Source: Pedobacter sp. Leaf250 (lineage in GTDB: Bacteria; Bacteroidota; Bacteroidia; Sphingobacteriales; Sphingobacteriaceae). Taken from it: DNA of 64,000 bases. The notes under the pieces were generated by a model, which was given only the letters and a program-made list of their open reading frames with translations, searched no databases and was not told where the DNA came from. The DNA lies in NCBI RefSeq assembly GCF_920984735.1, contig NZ_CAKLBU010000006.1:180659-244658 (forward strand), in the 5' to 3' direction. Within the stretch, counting starts at the first letter, position 1. Each line of letters begins with the position of its first letter. The translations under genes and the position numbers were made by a program. Positions 47,621 through 57,434 of the stretch are shown here, one piece after another.

Positions 47621-48073
47621 ATGAAAATGGAAAATGAAGAAAATGATTTTGTTAAAAACCTGACGAAATCCGAGATAGAAACAATCAGGAAATTTTACGG
47701 TGCGTTTAAAATGAAAAATCCCTCAGTATTGGATGAAATCTGTACGCCGGATTGGAAAGATATCCCACTTGCACCTGGCCAGAAAAACGGGCCCGAAGGT
47801 CTGAAGAACATTATGGCCTATCTTTTTGAAACCTGTCCGGACATCGAGGTGATCATCCACGACATTTTCGGAAGCCACGAGCGGGCGGCAGTGAGGGCAT
47901 CAATGGAGTTTACCCACATCAATGAAATTATGGGGATTAAGCCGACACATCAAAAAGTATCAGTATCGCTGCACGAATTTCATTACTTAAAAAATGGTAA
48001 GCTTACACATACCTGGCATTTGGAGGATTGGTTTGGGCTTTTAATGAAAAGCCAGTCAGGAAAGACAAATTAA
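47621..48073 (+). CDS. SnoaL-like polyketide cyclase/ester cyclase family protein
   Basis: A 150-residue protein starting at the ATG at 47621 with MKMENEEND; the frame is open further up inside the SDR gene. It follows the NTF2/SnoaL fold: IETIRKFYGAFKMKNPSVLDEICTPDWKDIPLAPGQKNGPEGLKNIMAYLFE and a closing HTWHLEDWFGLL. Such proteins are cyclases, isomerases or small-molecule binders; exact role unknown. It is 7 bp after the SDR. Confidence 0.85.
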   Translation: MKMENEENDFVKNLTKSEIETIRKFYGAFKMKNPSVLDEICTPDWKDIPLAPGQKNGPEGLKNIMAYLFETCPDIEVIIHDIFGSHERAAVRASMEFTHINEIMGIKPTHQKVSVSLHEFHYLKNGKLTHTWHLEDWFGLLMKSQSGKTN

Positions 48074-48143
48074 TGTTAAGGGATAACATTTTTTTTAAAA
48101 ATATCCAATTCACAACTGATCTTAAATACTTTAAATTGCACCT

Positions 48144-49055
48144 ATGGAAATCGCTAGAATAAAATCGATTACAGAATACCACCGTTTCAGAGGACTCCCA
48201 AAACCGGAACATTCCCTAATCAGTCTTGTTGACTATTCACAGTTGGAATTTAGCGAAGATTCAAAAGTTGTGAATCTTGTTATGGATTTTTATTCGATAG
48301 CTTTAAAGCGTGATATTGGCGCAAAACTGCATTATGGGCAACAGATTTATGATTTTGATGAAGGATTGATGTCTTTTTTAGCCCCAGGTCAGGTATTACG
48401 AATAGAAAAAGATCCGGGTTCGTCTGATAGCGGATCCGGTTATCTTCTGCAAATCCATCCTGATTTCCTATGGGGATTTTCTTTAGCGAAGCAAATTAAA
48501 AAATATTCGTTTTTTGATTATTCAGTTCACGAAGCGCTGTTTCTTTCCGGTAGAGAAGAAACGGTTATTCTTACTATTTTTGAAAACATAAGACAAGAAT
48601 ACAATGCTAATATTGATAGCTTTTCGCAAGGTCTCATTGTATCTCAGATTGAACTGTTGCTCAAATACTGTGAACGCTTCTACAACCGTCAGTTTATGAC
48701 CAGAAAAATCAGCAGTCACCAAATGCTGACCAAAGTTGAGAATTTTCTGAATTCCTATTTCTCCGCTGAAGAACAATCGGAAGGTGGTCTTATTACCGTC
48801 AATAAAGTTGCCGATGCTATGAACGTTTCATCAGATTATCTGAGCAGCATGCTGAAACAGCTTACAGGTAAAAATGCTCAGGAACACATCCACCAAAAAC
48901 TAATTGAAAAAGCGAAAGAGAAGTTATCCACCACTTATCTTCCAGTGAGCGAAATCGACTACGCACTCGGGTTTGAACATCCCCAGTCCTTTAGCAAACT
49001 TTTTAAGATAAAAACAAACGTTTCACCATTGGAGTTTCGAAAATCATTTAATTAA
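48144..49055 (+). CDS. AraC family transcriptional regulator (paralogue A)
   Basis: A 303-residue regulator: N-terminal cupin-like domain (about 15-190; KLHYGQQIYDFDEGLMSFLAPGQV) and C-terminal HTH pair (about 215-300; VADAMNVSSDYLSSMLKQLTG and SEIDYALGFEHPQSFSKLFKIKT). It strongly resembles the regulator at 50263-51183, both sharing the opening IKxIxEYHxxxG..PEH and the ending LGFEhPQSFSKLFK. It likely controls the SDR-SnoaL genes that lie upstream of it. Confidence 0.9.
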   Translation: MEIARIKSITEYHRFRGLPKPEHSLISLVDYSQLEFSEDSKVVNLVMDFYSIALKRDIGAKLHYGQQIYDFDEGLMSFLAPGQVLRIEKDPGSSDSGSGYLLQIHPDFLWGFSLAKQIKKYSFFDYSVHEALFLSGREETVILTIFENIRQEYNANIDSFSQGLIVSQIELLLKYCERFYNRQFMTRKISSHQMLTKVENFLNSYFSAEEQSEGGLITVNKVADAMNVSSDYLSSMLKQLTGKNAQEHIHQKLIEKAKEKLSTTYLPVSEIDYALGFEHPQSFSKLFKIKTNVSPLEFRKSFN

Positions 49056-49479
49056 AAACCAATGCTTATATCTAAAACAATGATGAAGATAAAAAATGAT
49101 AATTATCTACAAACATGAGGGTCAGGCAACTGTAGACTACCTAAAACGTTCTTTCAAATATCCTGCTACTCTGAATTAGAGAATAAACGATAATTATCCT
49201 CTTTAATCATCCTTACTTGCCAAAATCACAATCCCTCACATCAGCCTTTTCTATAGTTATCACCATGCTTCCAACTCTGGGAAACCATGCAGGCGAATAA
49301 ATTCTAATTCAAATGACATCCCTAATTATTACAATCCGGGTTACTACAGTTCAGGTAGAATCAAGAACCATTTCTTAAGCTCTTTCAATCCACCTTAATA
49401 TTTGTAAGTAATTATCATTCCTGATCTGAAATATTGGTGCCAACTTCAATACTGATCTGAATAATTGTTAAAGAATTTA
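49056..49479. other. 424-bp convergent spacer
   Basis: Lies between two converging genes. No gene or repeat recognised. Confidence 0.4.
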
Positions 49480-50241
49480 CTAAAATGAGAATAAAGACCT
49501 GGCATTCAGAGCCAATACCAAACAAAAACCAGCAAGTAATCCGTACATTATTCCAGCCGAAATAACCAGCCTAATATCCTTAAGTACATAAAAAGCAACC
49601 AATGGTAATACCTGCAGCGCATGCATCCCTATGAAATGAGCTATGCGCAGATCACCATATTGAAGACTCCAGTTCAGAAAAGGTATTGCGCTTCCACCAG
49701 CACCACCAACCCTGTGCGAACCATTGGCGCCGATTATGGTGCCTTCCAAAGCAAATATGGCAAATAAAAATATGCCAAAGCGAATAGCCCAAAGATAGTA
49801 ATCCGGAAGCTCAGCAAAATCCCCCGTACAAAACAAGATCCCGATATATCCAGTGTATAATGTGGCCGCTATTGCTGAAATAGCCATGACCACAGTCAGT
49901 GAAGCATATAAAGTTGAACTGATGTTATAATGGGACAACTGACCTCTAGAAGCCTGAAGTGATATGTAAAAAACTTCAAATCCAAGGAAGATAATCATTG
50001 CCCAATTATATATGTGAATGTATTTATAAGAAAGGTAACCTGTATACCATCCCATAGTCAAACTGAATATGCCGATTGACAAAGCAAATTTAGATGGTTT
50101 GTACCATGCATTCACACCACTGATCTGGACATTGCTGAATTTTGATACTGCAAACATTATGACTGCACTTAACAGAGAGAGCATTCCAAAATAAAACAAG
50201 TATTCATTTCTTGCTTTCAATAATGCTATGAAATAGGTCAT
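49480..50241 (-). CDS. Uncharacterised seven-helix membrane protein
   Basis: A 253-residue integral membrane protein with about seven hydrophobic helices. Its conserved-looking parts are ANGSHRVGGAGGSAIPFLNWS and LRIAHFIGMHALQVLPLVAF, with paired His residues that could bind metal or heme. No family can be named with certainty. It lies 21 bp after the AraC paralogue B gene, so it is probably its target or partner. Confidence 0.65.
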   Translation of the reverse strand: MTYFIALLKARNEYLFYFGMLSLLSAVIMFAVSKFSNVQISGVNAWYKPSKFALSIGIFSLTMGWYTGYLSYKYIHIYNWAMIIFLGFEVFYISLQASRGQLSHYNISSTLYASLTVVMAISAIAATLYTGYIGILFCTGDFAELPDYYLWAIRFGIFLFAIFALEGTIIGANGSHRVGGAGGSAIPFLNWSLQYGDLRIAHFIGMHALQVLPLVAFYVLKDIRLVISAGIMYGLLAGFCLVLALNARSLFSF

Positions 50242-50262
50242 CCTTGAGTTGATAGTTTAAAA

Positions 50263-51183
50263 TTAATTGAAGGATTCCCGGAACTGACCCGGAGAGTGAT
50301 CTGTTTTGCTTTTAAATAATTTGCTAAACGATTGCGGATATTCGAAACCCAGTTCAAATGCAATTTCGCCAACAGTAAGTGTCGTCGTCGAAAGCTTTTC
50401 TTTTGCTTTTTCAATGATCTTTTCGTGAATGTGCTGCTGGGTATTCCGACCTGTCAGGGTTTTTAAAGTGTTGCTCAGATAGTTCGGAGAGCAATTGAGC
50501 AGTCCTGCTATATACTGTACGGATGGCAGTCCTTTATTAATAACATCCTCATCATTAAAATAGTCATTTAAGATTTTTTCCAGTTTATCCAGAATCTGAC
50601 TTCCTGATATTTTACGCGTAAGAAACTGACGCATATAAAAGCGATTGGAATAATTAAGAAACGATTCAATTTGGGAAATAATGATCGACTCACTGAATTT
50701 ATCAATATGGGAATGGTATTCCTGCTCGATATTCTTGATAAAACTGTCTAAGACTAATCGTTCTCTGTCGGAAACAAACAGTGCTTCATTTATTGCATAA
50801 TTGAAAAACTCATATTTCTTTATGGTTCTAGCCAATGGATTTCCCCACAAGAAGTCTGGATGAATAAGCAGCATTGTCCCAGAACTCCTGAAATCCTCAT
50901 CCGCTTTGAAGGAAAATATCTGATTGGGTGATATAAAAAACAAAATGCCTTCATCGAAATCATACTTTTGCTGTCCATAGCCATACTGCACATTTCCCAG
51001 CTCCACTTTCTTCAATGAGATAATATAGAAATCAAATATCACTCGGATACTTTCCTCACTTCTGTAAGGTGTTATTTCAGCAAGATCTATAACACTGATC
51101 ATCGGATGTTCGGGATTACCTGCACCCAATATTTTATGGTATTCTTTGATGGTTTTTATTCTATAGGGCTGCTGCACATTCAT
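50263..51183 (-). CDS. AraC family transcriptional regulator (paralogue B)
   Basis: A 306-residue regulator with the same domains and many of the same residues as paralogue A: cupin part (about 15-190; NVQYGYGQQKYDFDEGILFFISPNQIFSF) and HTH pair (AGLLNCSPNYLSNTLKTLTG; VGEIAFELGFEYPQSFSKLFKSKT). It is followed by the seven-helix membrane protein and preceded by the DUF2147 and NmrA-like genes, all on the minus strand, so it probably belongs to that four-gene group. Confidence 0.92.
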   Translation of the reverse strand: MNVQQPYRIKTIKEYHKILGAGNPEHPMISVIDLAEITPYRSEESIRVIFDFYIISLKKVELGNVQYGYGQQKYDFDEGILFFISPNQIFSFKADEDFRSSGTMLLIHPDFLWGNPLARTIKKYEFFNYAINEALFVSDRERLVLDSFIKNIEQEYHSHIDKFSESIIISQIESFLNYSNRFYMRQFLTRKISGSQILDKLEKILNDYFNDEDVINKGLPSVQYIAGLLNCSPNYLSNTLKTLTGRNTQQHIHEKIIEKAKEKLSTTTLTVGEIAFELGFEYPQSFSKLFKSKTDHSPGQFRESFN

Positions 51184-51213
51184 CCTTCTTGCTTCTAAAA
51201 TTTAAATATAAGA

Positions 51214-51669
51214 TTATTTCACATCAACTCTGTTTAAAGTAAGCCCGGGATTTAATCCAAAAAAAGAAAGACCCCAAAAGCCTCTGATATTCAGACTACC
51301 ATTTTTTACAATGGTAAGATATGAATCGTAGGTGCTGCCCCTGCCTCCATCGTAATCGTAGAGCTTTCCCTTCCAACTGTTCTTTTTAGTATTGAATTTG
51401 ATATCTCTTAATAAAAGAATTCCCACCAAGGGCATTTTACGTTTGTCCTTGTCAGGATTATTCACGTCTAAGAGCGGCTTTCCTTCCTTGTCAGTGGCAT
51501 TTTTTAAATAAATTAATTTACCGTAATAGTTTTCACCGTTTCTAAAAATCTGCACATTTCCTTCTTTTACCGGACTGTACCATACACCTGAAATATCATC
51601 AGCTTTTGATTGTGCAAATAACATTGATGAAAAATTAAGTAAAAGAAAAGTTAAAAATAGATGTCTCAT
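51214..51669 (-). CDS. DUF2147 family protein
   Basis: A 151-residue exported protein (signal peptide ends near 19, LFAQ). It has the DUF2147 pattern: DISGVWYSPVKEGNVQIFRNGENYYGKLIY, VGILLLRDIKFNTKKNSWKGKLYDYDGGRGSTYDSYL and LNIRGFWGLSFFGLNPGLTLNRV. This is a periplasmic or surface beta-barrel-like domain without known activity. Its start overlaps the end of the NmrA-like gene by 4 bp. Confidence 0.9.
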   Translation of the reverse strand: MRHLFLTFLLLNFSSMLFAQSKADDISGVWYSPVKEGNVQIFRNGENYYGKLIYLKNATDKEGKPLLDVNNPDKDKRKMPLVGILLLRDIKFNTKKNSWKGKLYDYDGGRGSTYDSYLTIVKNGSLNIRGFWGLSFFGLNPGLTLNRVDVK

Positions 51670-52652
51670 TGTTCTTTATATTTTAAAGCGAATTCTTTCG
51701 CAAAATCATTAATTTTAACGCTTCCCATAATGGAAGGCCTGTTTTTAAAGTAATCCTCAAACAGACTACCATTATGCATCCCCACATTCATTTCCGTGAA
51801 TTCATCGGCGATTTTTTCTGATGCACCTATCTTTATAAAGGCGTTCTTCATTTGCGCATCGCTGATCAGCACCCACTTCAAATATGGTTTCCCAACGGCG
51901 TTCCCTAAAATGGTGGCTATCTCCTGACAGGTAAGTTCTTCACTTGCAACATATCTTATCTTTTTGCCCCCATACTGGTCGTTAATTTCCTCGGCTATGG
52001 CAGATGCAATATCAATTGGCGATACCCAGGCGATTTTATCGGTTGCTCCATAATTTGATAAGATAATTCCAGAATATCCTTTTATAATACCCTTGAAACC
52101 ATAATGTTTCATGTAGAGTAATTTCCCGATAATACCTTCCAAAAAACCTTTGCCTTTAACCATATCCATAAAGGCATACAGGTTATAATCAAAAGATGCA
52201 GGACGAAGATGCGTTACAGATACATCCTTGGGAAGTTCTTTGAAAATATTTTCTGCAATATAATGGAAAACCAATACCCCTGCCCCAGTCTGTTTTTCGG
52301 CACCAACGCTGCTCAGATGAACTACTTTTTTCATACCTGCTTTTTGAATCGCATGAACATAATTCGTACTGATCTCTCTTGTCTTTTCCCTATAATCGAG
52401 GTTCTGGTCCCCGAAAAAGTTAAATGGTGGGATCATACAGTAGGCAGCATCATGACCCTGGAAAACTTCGGTCAGAAATTTGCCGTCTTCGATTTCACCA
52501 ATCGCCGCCTTTGCTCCCAACTGTTCTATTTCTGCTTTCCTGGCCACAGAACTGCTGACCACAGTAACCTGATGTCCCTGTTTTATCAACTGTACCACCA
52601 ACACCTTGCTGATATTCCCTAATGAACCTGTTACAATTACTTTCATATTCAT
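51666..52652 (-). CDS. NmrA-like NAD(P)-binding protein
   Basis: A 328-residue cytoplasmic protein of the atypical SDR type. The opening VIVTGSLGNISKVLVVQLIKQGHQVTVVSSS shows the Rossmann motif G-x-x-G, with VVHLSSVGAEKQTGAGVL as the middle segment. It lacks the Tyr-Lys catalytic pair of classical SDRs and is related to NmrA/quinone-reductase (YtfG)-like proteins, which sense or use NADPH. First gene of the minus-strand group; M1 or M3 may start. Confidence 0.88.
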   Translation of the reverse strand: MNMKVIVTGSLGNISKVLVVQLIKQGHQVTVVSSSVARKAEIEQLGAKAAIGEIEDGKFLTEVFQGHDAAYCMIPPFNFFGDQNLDYREKTREISTNYVHAIQKAGMKKVVHLSSVGAEKQTGAGVLVFHYIAENIFKELPKDVSVTHLRPASFDYNLYAFMDMVKGKGFLEGIIGKLLYMKHYGFKGIIKGYSGIILSNYGATDKIAWVSPIDIASAIAEEINDQYGGKKIRYVASEELTCQEIATILGNAVGKPYLKWVLISDAQMKNAFIKIGASEKIADEFTEMNVGMHNGSLFEDYFKNRPSIMGSVKINDFAKEFALKYKEQ

Positions 52653-53120
52653 TTACCAAATTTTGTCAGATCAAAGTTCACTAAGTTGAGATACTACATT
52701 GTGTTCGAATCCACTTTTTTCGTGTTCAAAACCACCTTAATCTATTTTCAAAAGAGAGATGTAAAACTGCGATGTCATCAGTTTATAAATGAAAAATTAC
52801 AGCAAACTATAGCATGATAAATAATATTAAAATGTAGCGGAAATCGGCAGCGCGTTGCTGGGATTTGATATATAGGTCTCAAAAACCGAAGATATTGTGA
52901 AAGTCAAGAACGAAACCGACAAATTAAAGAAGTTTTTCATGTATATAATTTATAGCGAATTTTGAGTGTGACAATTAGGAAAGAATTTTTATAAATAATA
53001 ATATTAGAGTTTTTTATAATTTATTATGATTGACATCAAATTTTTGTGTTAGATTTTATGTAAAATCGACACTTACAGCATCTATGCAGAAGTATAAACC
53101 ATTAACAAAGTTTTCTAAAT
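52653..53120. other. 468-bp divergent spacer
   Basis: Separates divergent genes. AT-rich; promoters for both sides must lie here but I cannot place them with certainty. Confidence 0.4.
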
Positions 53121-54104
53121 ATGATTACCAGATGTACGTTATTAATTTACTTGTCCTTGCTATCTCTTTTTGCCGCTGCACAAAGGGTAAAAATCTCTGG
53201 TATATTAAAGGAATCAAGTGTTCAGTCCATGTCTTTTGGTCAAATCATTTTAAATGATACCCTCCAAAAGTTTTCAAAAGCATATCTCGCCTCGCCGGAG
53301 CCTGGTGAAGGAGCAAAGTTTTCAGGGCATTATAAAGAGTTTTTAAAATTATCTCAGGATACTGTTTATATTGCTAGGCCAAATACGATGCACCGCTTTT
53401 CAATAACAGCGGATCTCAAGGATTCTCTCATCTTTAAATCCTATCAACATATTACTCAAAGACATGCGGTATCGGACTTGATAAAGAAGGACTCCATCGA
53501 AATTACTTTACTAAAACAGCCATGCCTGCCATATCAAAACTGTGATCAGCCCGCCGAAAAACTCTACGTTTTTATTGCTGAAAAAATTTCTGTTAATTAT
53601 GCAAGAGACACTCTGTATTGCGACAGGTTTTCCATGGATTCAAAATTCGACGCATCGTACAAAATCATCAAAAACCTCTATGGAGATTTTAAAGGGGATT
53701 CCATAAAGTTTACTGCCTATGATCATTACGGAGTGCCAGCGTTCTCCCATCATAAATACGTACTGCTTTTTGTCTCGAAGTATTGTGGCAAGCTGTTTCA
53801 TGAGAAATACCAATATTTTGATGTCTATCCCACCACAAACGGAAGGTGGGCAAGTCCCGGCGACCCAAGACGCTTCAACAGTTCTGATACCTCCAGAGTG
53901 CAAATAGAAAAAATCCCGTTCGGAACACTAAACTTTGATAAAATAATAGACGGCGTTTACCACAATATGACTTTTACCTCTCCATATTTTAAGATAGAGG
54001 GAAACTGTGTAGAGCCAATAATGGGTGCCTATGCAGAAGAACTTTTTGAAATTAAGAAAAACACCGTTTTAAAGGCCAGGGGTTTCTTTTCTGAAAAGCA
54101 ATAG
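53121..54104 (+). CDS. Exported hypothetical protein
   Basis: A 327-residue protein with a signal peptide (1-20, LLSLFAAAQ). The mature part has no family I recognise; it mixes beta strands with a CLPYQNC pair and later Cys residues (CD, YCGK, GNCVEP) that could form disulfides. Position and length suggest a periplasmic or surface protein. Confidence 0.65.
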   Translation: MITRCTLLIYLSLLSLFAAAQRVKISGILKESSVQSMSFGQIILNDTLQKFSKAYLASPEPGEGAKFSGHYKEFLKLSQDTVYIARPNTMHRFSITADLKDSLIFKSYQHITQRHAVSDLIKKDSIEITLLKQPCLPYQNCDQPAEKLYVFIAEKISVNYARDTLYCDRFSMDSKFDASYKIIKNLYGDFKGDSIKFTAYDHYGVPAFSHHKYVLLFVSKYCGKLFHEKYQYFDVYPTTNGRWASPGDPRRFNSSDTSRVQIEKIPFGTLNFDKIIDGVYHNMTFTSPYFKIEGNCVEPIMGAYAEELFEIKKNTVLKARGFFSEKQ

Positions 54105-54631
54105 TCGTAAGATAGGTTAAGACTATTCCCACCGCGAGAATGCCGATCCTAATCAGAGCTTGAAACCGTCATCACCTAGCGTTCAAATAACCCAGGTTTC
54201 CATTAAGACTAAATTTGGAGCTCCTATATGTGGTATTAACTTTGTCTCAATAAACGAAGGGTACATCCCTTAATATGTATTTTTCTTTCAGCTGTAAGTT
54301 TACTTAAACCAATTACGGCAAATAGAAAAAATGTCTCACAAAACGAACATTAACCTTATGCCGGTTATTAACTTTTCATAATCAGACTCGAAAGAACCAG
54401 GTCAATGAGCTACTCAAAAAAAACATAATAGTTCATTAGACGATCATTACACCTAGTGCGAGTGTGGCAAGGCAGCCCTTAAAAATCTATGAACCTTTCA
54501 AGTCCGGTTTTTCTAAACATCGCTTTTAAATTTTTTTGTAAAAAACGGCTACTACTTGAGATTTTGTATTAATGGATATAATTATTAGGTTCGCCAATCA
54601 TCTATATCAACTCAATCCGAACCACTAAAAG
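54105..54631. other. 527-bp spacer with one copy of a dispersed repeat
   Basis: No gene recognised. 54244-54350 resembles 63336-63445 (see repeat entries). Confidence 0.5.
54244..54350. repeat. Dispersed imperfect repeat, copy A
   Basis: About 105 bp beginning GTCTCAATAAACGAAGG, with the core TTTCTTTCAGCTGTAA and ending near a TGTCTCACAAAACGAAC segment. It aligns with 63336-63445 at roughly 70-75 percent by eye. Confidence 0.45.
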
Positions 54632-56857
54632 ATGGCGAAATTTTGTTTACTTTTTTTTCTTATTTTATTTTCCAGATTTAATAAGGCCCCTGATCACAAT
54701 AACGGATTCGAGTCTGTAGACCAAACCAGCTCACTTCCAAGCGGATGGTCATTTCAGGCACCAAATTACAACAGTATCAAATTAGATTCGATTACAAAAT
54801 ATGAAGGAAAATACAGCTTGTCGATTGAGAACTCGATCGAATTTAATACCCCACAAGAAGTAGGTAACTATTTCAATGTAAAGGCAGATGAAACGTATAG
54901 CAAGGAGGTGGGTTCGATAGAGTTGAGAGGATTTATGAAAATGGATGAAATTGGGGGTGACTATGCTGGATTATGGTTGAAGCTGGAAGCAGAAGATGGA
55001 CAGTTAGCATTTGTCGATATAAAGCATGTGGGCACCCATGATTGGGCCGAATATCGTGTCAAACTCCCGTACTCCAAAAAAATCAAGGAGATAGCTTATG
55101 GAGGAATTCTAGCGGGGGTTGGCAAAGTATGGTTTGACAAGTTTCGACTTTATAAGGATGGGAAGCCGATGTATAACTTAAGGCGCATTGCTCCAAAAAA
55201 AGCTCAGTTAGATACTTCCTATCTAAATGGTTCAGGCATAACCAATATCCAGATCAATGCCAAAAATATTACCAATCTCGCCATCGTTGGACAAGTATGG
55301 GGATTTTTGAAGTACCACCACCCATATGCTGGTAGCGGAGAGGTGAACTGGGATGCCGAATTATTCAAGATTTTAGCCAATACACTAAAATGTAATAATC
55401 TTCGCGAGTTAAGCCATTCTCTAGAGGCTTATATAGACTCCCTTCCCAAGGTGAAAAAGTGTGATGACTGTAGAATCCTTTCCTCTTCAAAAGTGTTTAT
55501 GGCTCCAGATTATGGAGATCTGTTTACAAGGAAACTACTATCAGAGAGCTTAACAAATAAACTCAAATATATTCAACAAAACAGATCCATTAAACAGAAT
55601 TATTGGGTTAAAAAAGAACCAAGCCTGGGATACCCTCTATTCGTCAACGAAAAAAGCTACGATCAGATGTTGTTTCCCGATACAGGATATCGGCTACTAT
55701 CGTTATTTCGATATTGGTCTATCATAAATTACTATTCGCCCTATAGAGAGATTACAGAATACAACTGGAACCAAGTTTTGAAGGATTTCATACCGCAGTT
55801 TGTAGCTACCGAGAACGCAAAGCAATATACACTTGCAACACTAAGACTAATAGCGACAATTAAGGACACTCATGCAAACATCTTCAATAATTATCCAACG
55901 TTAGAATCAATCAAAGGTAAATATCGCGTTCCCTTTCGATCCGACTTTGTCGAACACAAATTAATCGTTACCGGATATCGTACCGATACTTTAGGTATTC
56001 AAGGAAAGGTCAAAATAGGAGATATTATTGTCTCGATCAACGGGCAAAGAATTGAAAAGCTTGTTAAGAGGTATTTGCCCATCACGCCAGCATCCAATTA
56101 CGACACACAATTGAGAGATTTGCCATGGAACTATTTGATGAGAAGTAACGACGAAGAAATGCAGTTTGTGGTAAAACGAAACGGAATGGTAATCAAACTA
56201 AACATCCCAACGCTTAAGAGTAAATCGACTTATACAGCGCCTAAACAAAAGGAAAAAGGGCCATATTATTTAATCAAGGATCAGATTGGCTATGTTAATG
56301 CAGGTAGATATCTAAATTCGGAGTTGGCACTAATGGAAAAAATGTTTGCAAAAACCAAGGGGATAATTGTAGACCTGCGAGAATATCCGTCTGACTTTAT
56401 GCCTTACACCTTTGCAAGCTACCTTAAATCATTCAAAAGTATGTTTTTAAAGTGGTCTACGGTAGAATATTCAAGTCCAGGTACATTTGTCATCACTGAT
56501 TCAGCGTATAATGGACCTTCAAAAAATGGCGAATCATATAATGGGAAGGTGGTTGTGATTGTCAATTCAGACACGCAGAGCCAGGGAGAGTTCACAACAA
56601 TGGCACTCCAGAGTTCACCAAACGTCAGTGTAATTGGAAGTCAAACGGCAGGTGCAGATGGTGAAGTAAGCACTATTGTCCTTCCAGGTGGCATTTACAC
56701 CAGGATATCAAGTAAAGGTGTATTTTACCCAGATAATTCGCCATCTCAAGGTACCGGAGTGAAAATCAATCGTATTGTAAGACCAACTATTAAAGGGATA
56801 ATGGGTGGAAAGGACGAATTACTGGAGAAAGCTATAAATATATTAATTAACAACTAA
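54632..56857 (+). CDS. S41 family (tail-specific protease-like) peptidase
   Basis: A 741-residue exported protein. A hydrophobic start (1-16) is followed by a beta-sandwich domain (about 22-180; SLPSGWSFQAPNYNSIKLDS), a helical part (about 215-440), a PDZ-like domain (about 455-520; GIQGKVKIGDIIVSINGQRIEK) and the S41 catalytic domain (about 545-741). The likely nucleophile is S650 in NSDTQSQGEFTTMAL, followed by SQTAGADGEVSTIVLPGG. S41 enzymes cleave C-terminal residues or process exported proteins. It stands alone. The N-terminal sandwich is common in the Bacteroidota branch. Confidence 0.88.
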   Translation: MAKFCLLFFLILFSRFNKAPDHNNGFESVDQTSSLPSGWSFQAPNYNSIKLDSITKYEGKYSLSIENSIEFNTPQEVGNYFNVKADETYSKEVGSIELRGFMKMDEIGGDYAGLWLKLEAEDGQLAFVDIKHVGTHDWAEYRVKLPYSKKIKEIAYGGILAGVGKVWFDKFRLYKDGKPMYNLRRIAPKKAQLDTSYLNGSGITNIQINAKNITNLAIVGQVWGFLKYHHPYAGSGEVNWDAELFKILANTLKCNNLRELSHSLEAYIDSLPKVKKCDDCRILSSSKVFMAPDYGDLFTRKLLSESLTNKLKYIQQNRSIKQNYWVKKEPSLGYPLFVNEKSYDQMLFPDTGYRLLSLFRYWSIINYYSPYREITEYNWNQVLKDFIPQFVATENAKQYTLATLRLIATIKDTHANIFNNYPTLESIKGKYRVPFRSDFVEHKLIVTGYRTDTLGIQGKVKIGDIIVSINGQRIEKLVKRYLPITPASNYDTQLRDLPWNYLMRSNDEEMQFVVKRNGMVIKLNIPTLKSKSTYTAPKQKEKGPYYLIKDQIGYVNAGRYLNSELALMEKMFAKTKGIIVDLREYPSDFMPYTFASYLKSFKSMFLKWSTVEYSSPGTFVITDSAYNGPSKNGESYNGKVVVIVNSDTQSQGEFTTMALQSSPNVSVIGSQTAGADGEVSTIVLPGGIYTRISSKGVFYPDNSPSQGTGVKINRIVRPTIKGIMGGKDELLEKAINILINN

Positions 56858-57434
56858 TAATATTTATTCCAGACCATGGTGATTTACAATGCACGACAAA
56901 ATCCAGCTTAGGAATATTTTGCCAAAAAAATGTTGCCTTTTGATAGGCCAAAAGAATTATACACCGTAAGTCTTGTCTCAAAAAAGGAACATTTAGATTT
57001 AGTGTCGAATATCTAGACTAGCATAATTTAGGATAGAAATATGCTATCACAAAACTTATTTTTAAAGATTCCAATCACATTTTAAATTTTAATGCATCAA
57101 ATTCTTTAAATACTAGGAACAAAAGTCATAGTTAGAAGTAAATACATATAAGAGGGTGATTTTAGAAGACCTCTTCTAGATCATTACAACAAATAATAAA
57201 ATTTTCGGCGATATCCATTTCCTCATGTATGAATCAATGGCTGTTGAGACTTAGAGATAAATGGTTTAGATAAACCGGTATACTTAAGAACAAAGCTGTG
57301 ATATCTCGTGTTGTCCATCACAATAAGATAATTATGAACAAGTTGCAGACTAATTTTATCGGCAGTATTCCACAGTATTTACGCCAAACCCAAATTATAT
57401 CATTCCTAATCTCGGGGCAAACTTTAAAAAAATT
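56858..57434. other. 577-bp spacer
   Basis: AT-rich and without a gene. A short TTGTCTCAAAAAAGGAAC at about 56978 resembles the start of the dispersed repeat, but nothing else aligns. Confidence 0.4.
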
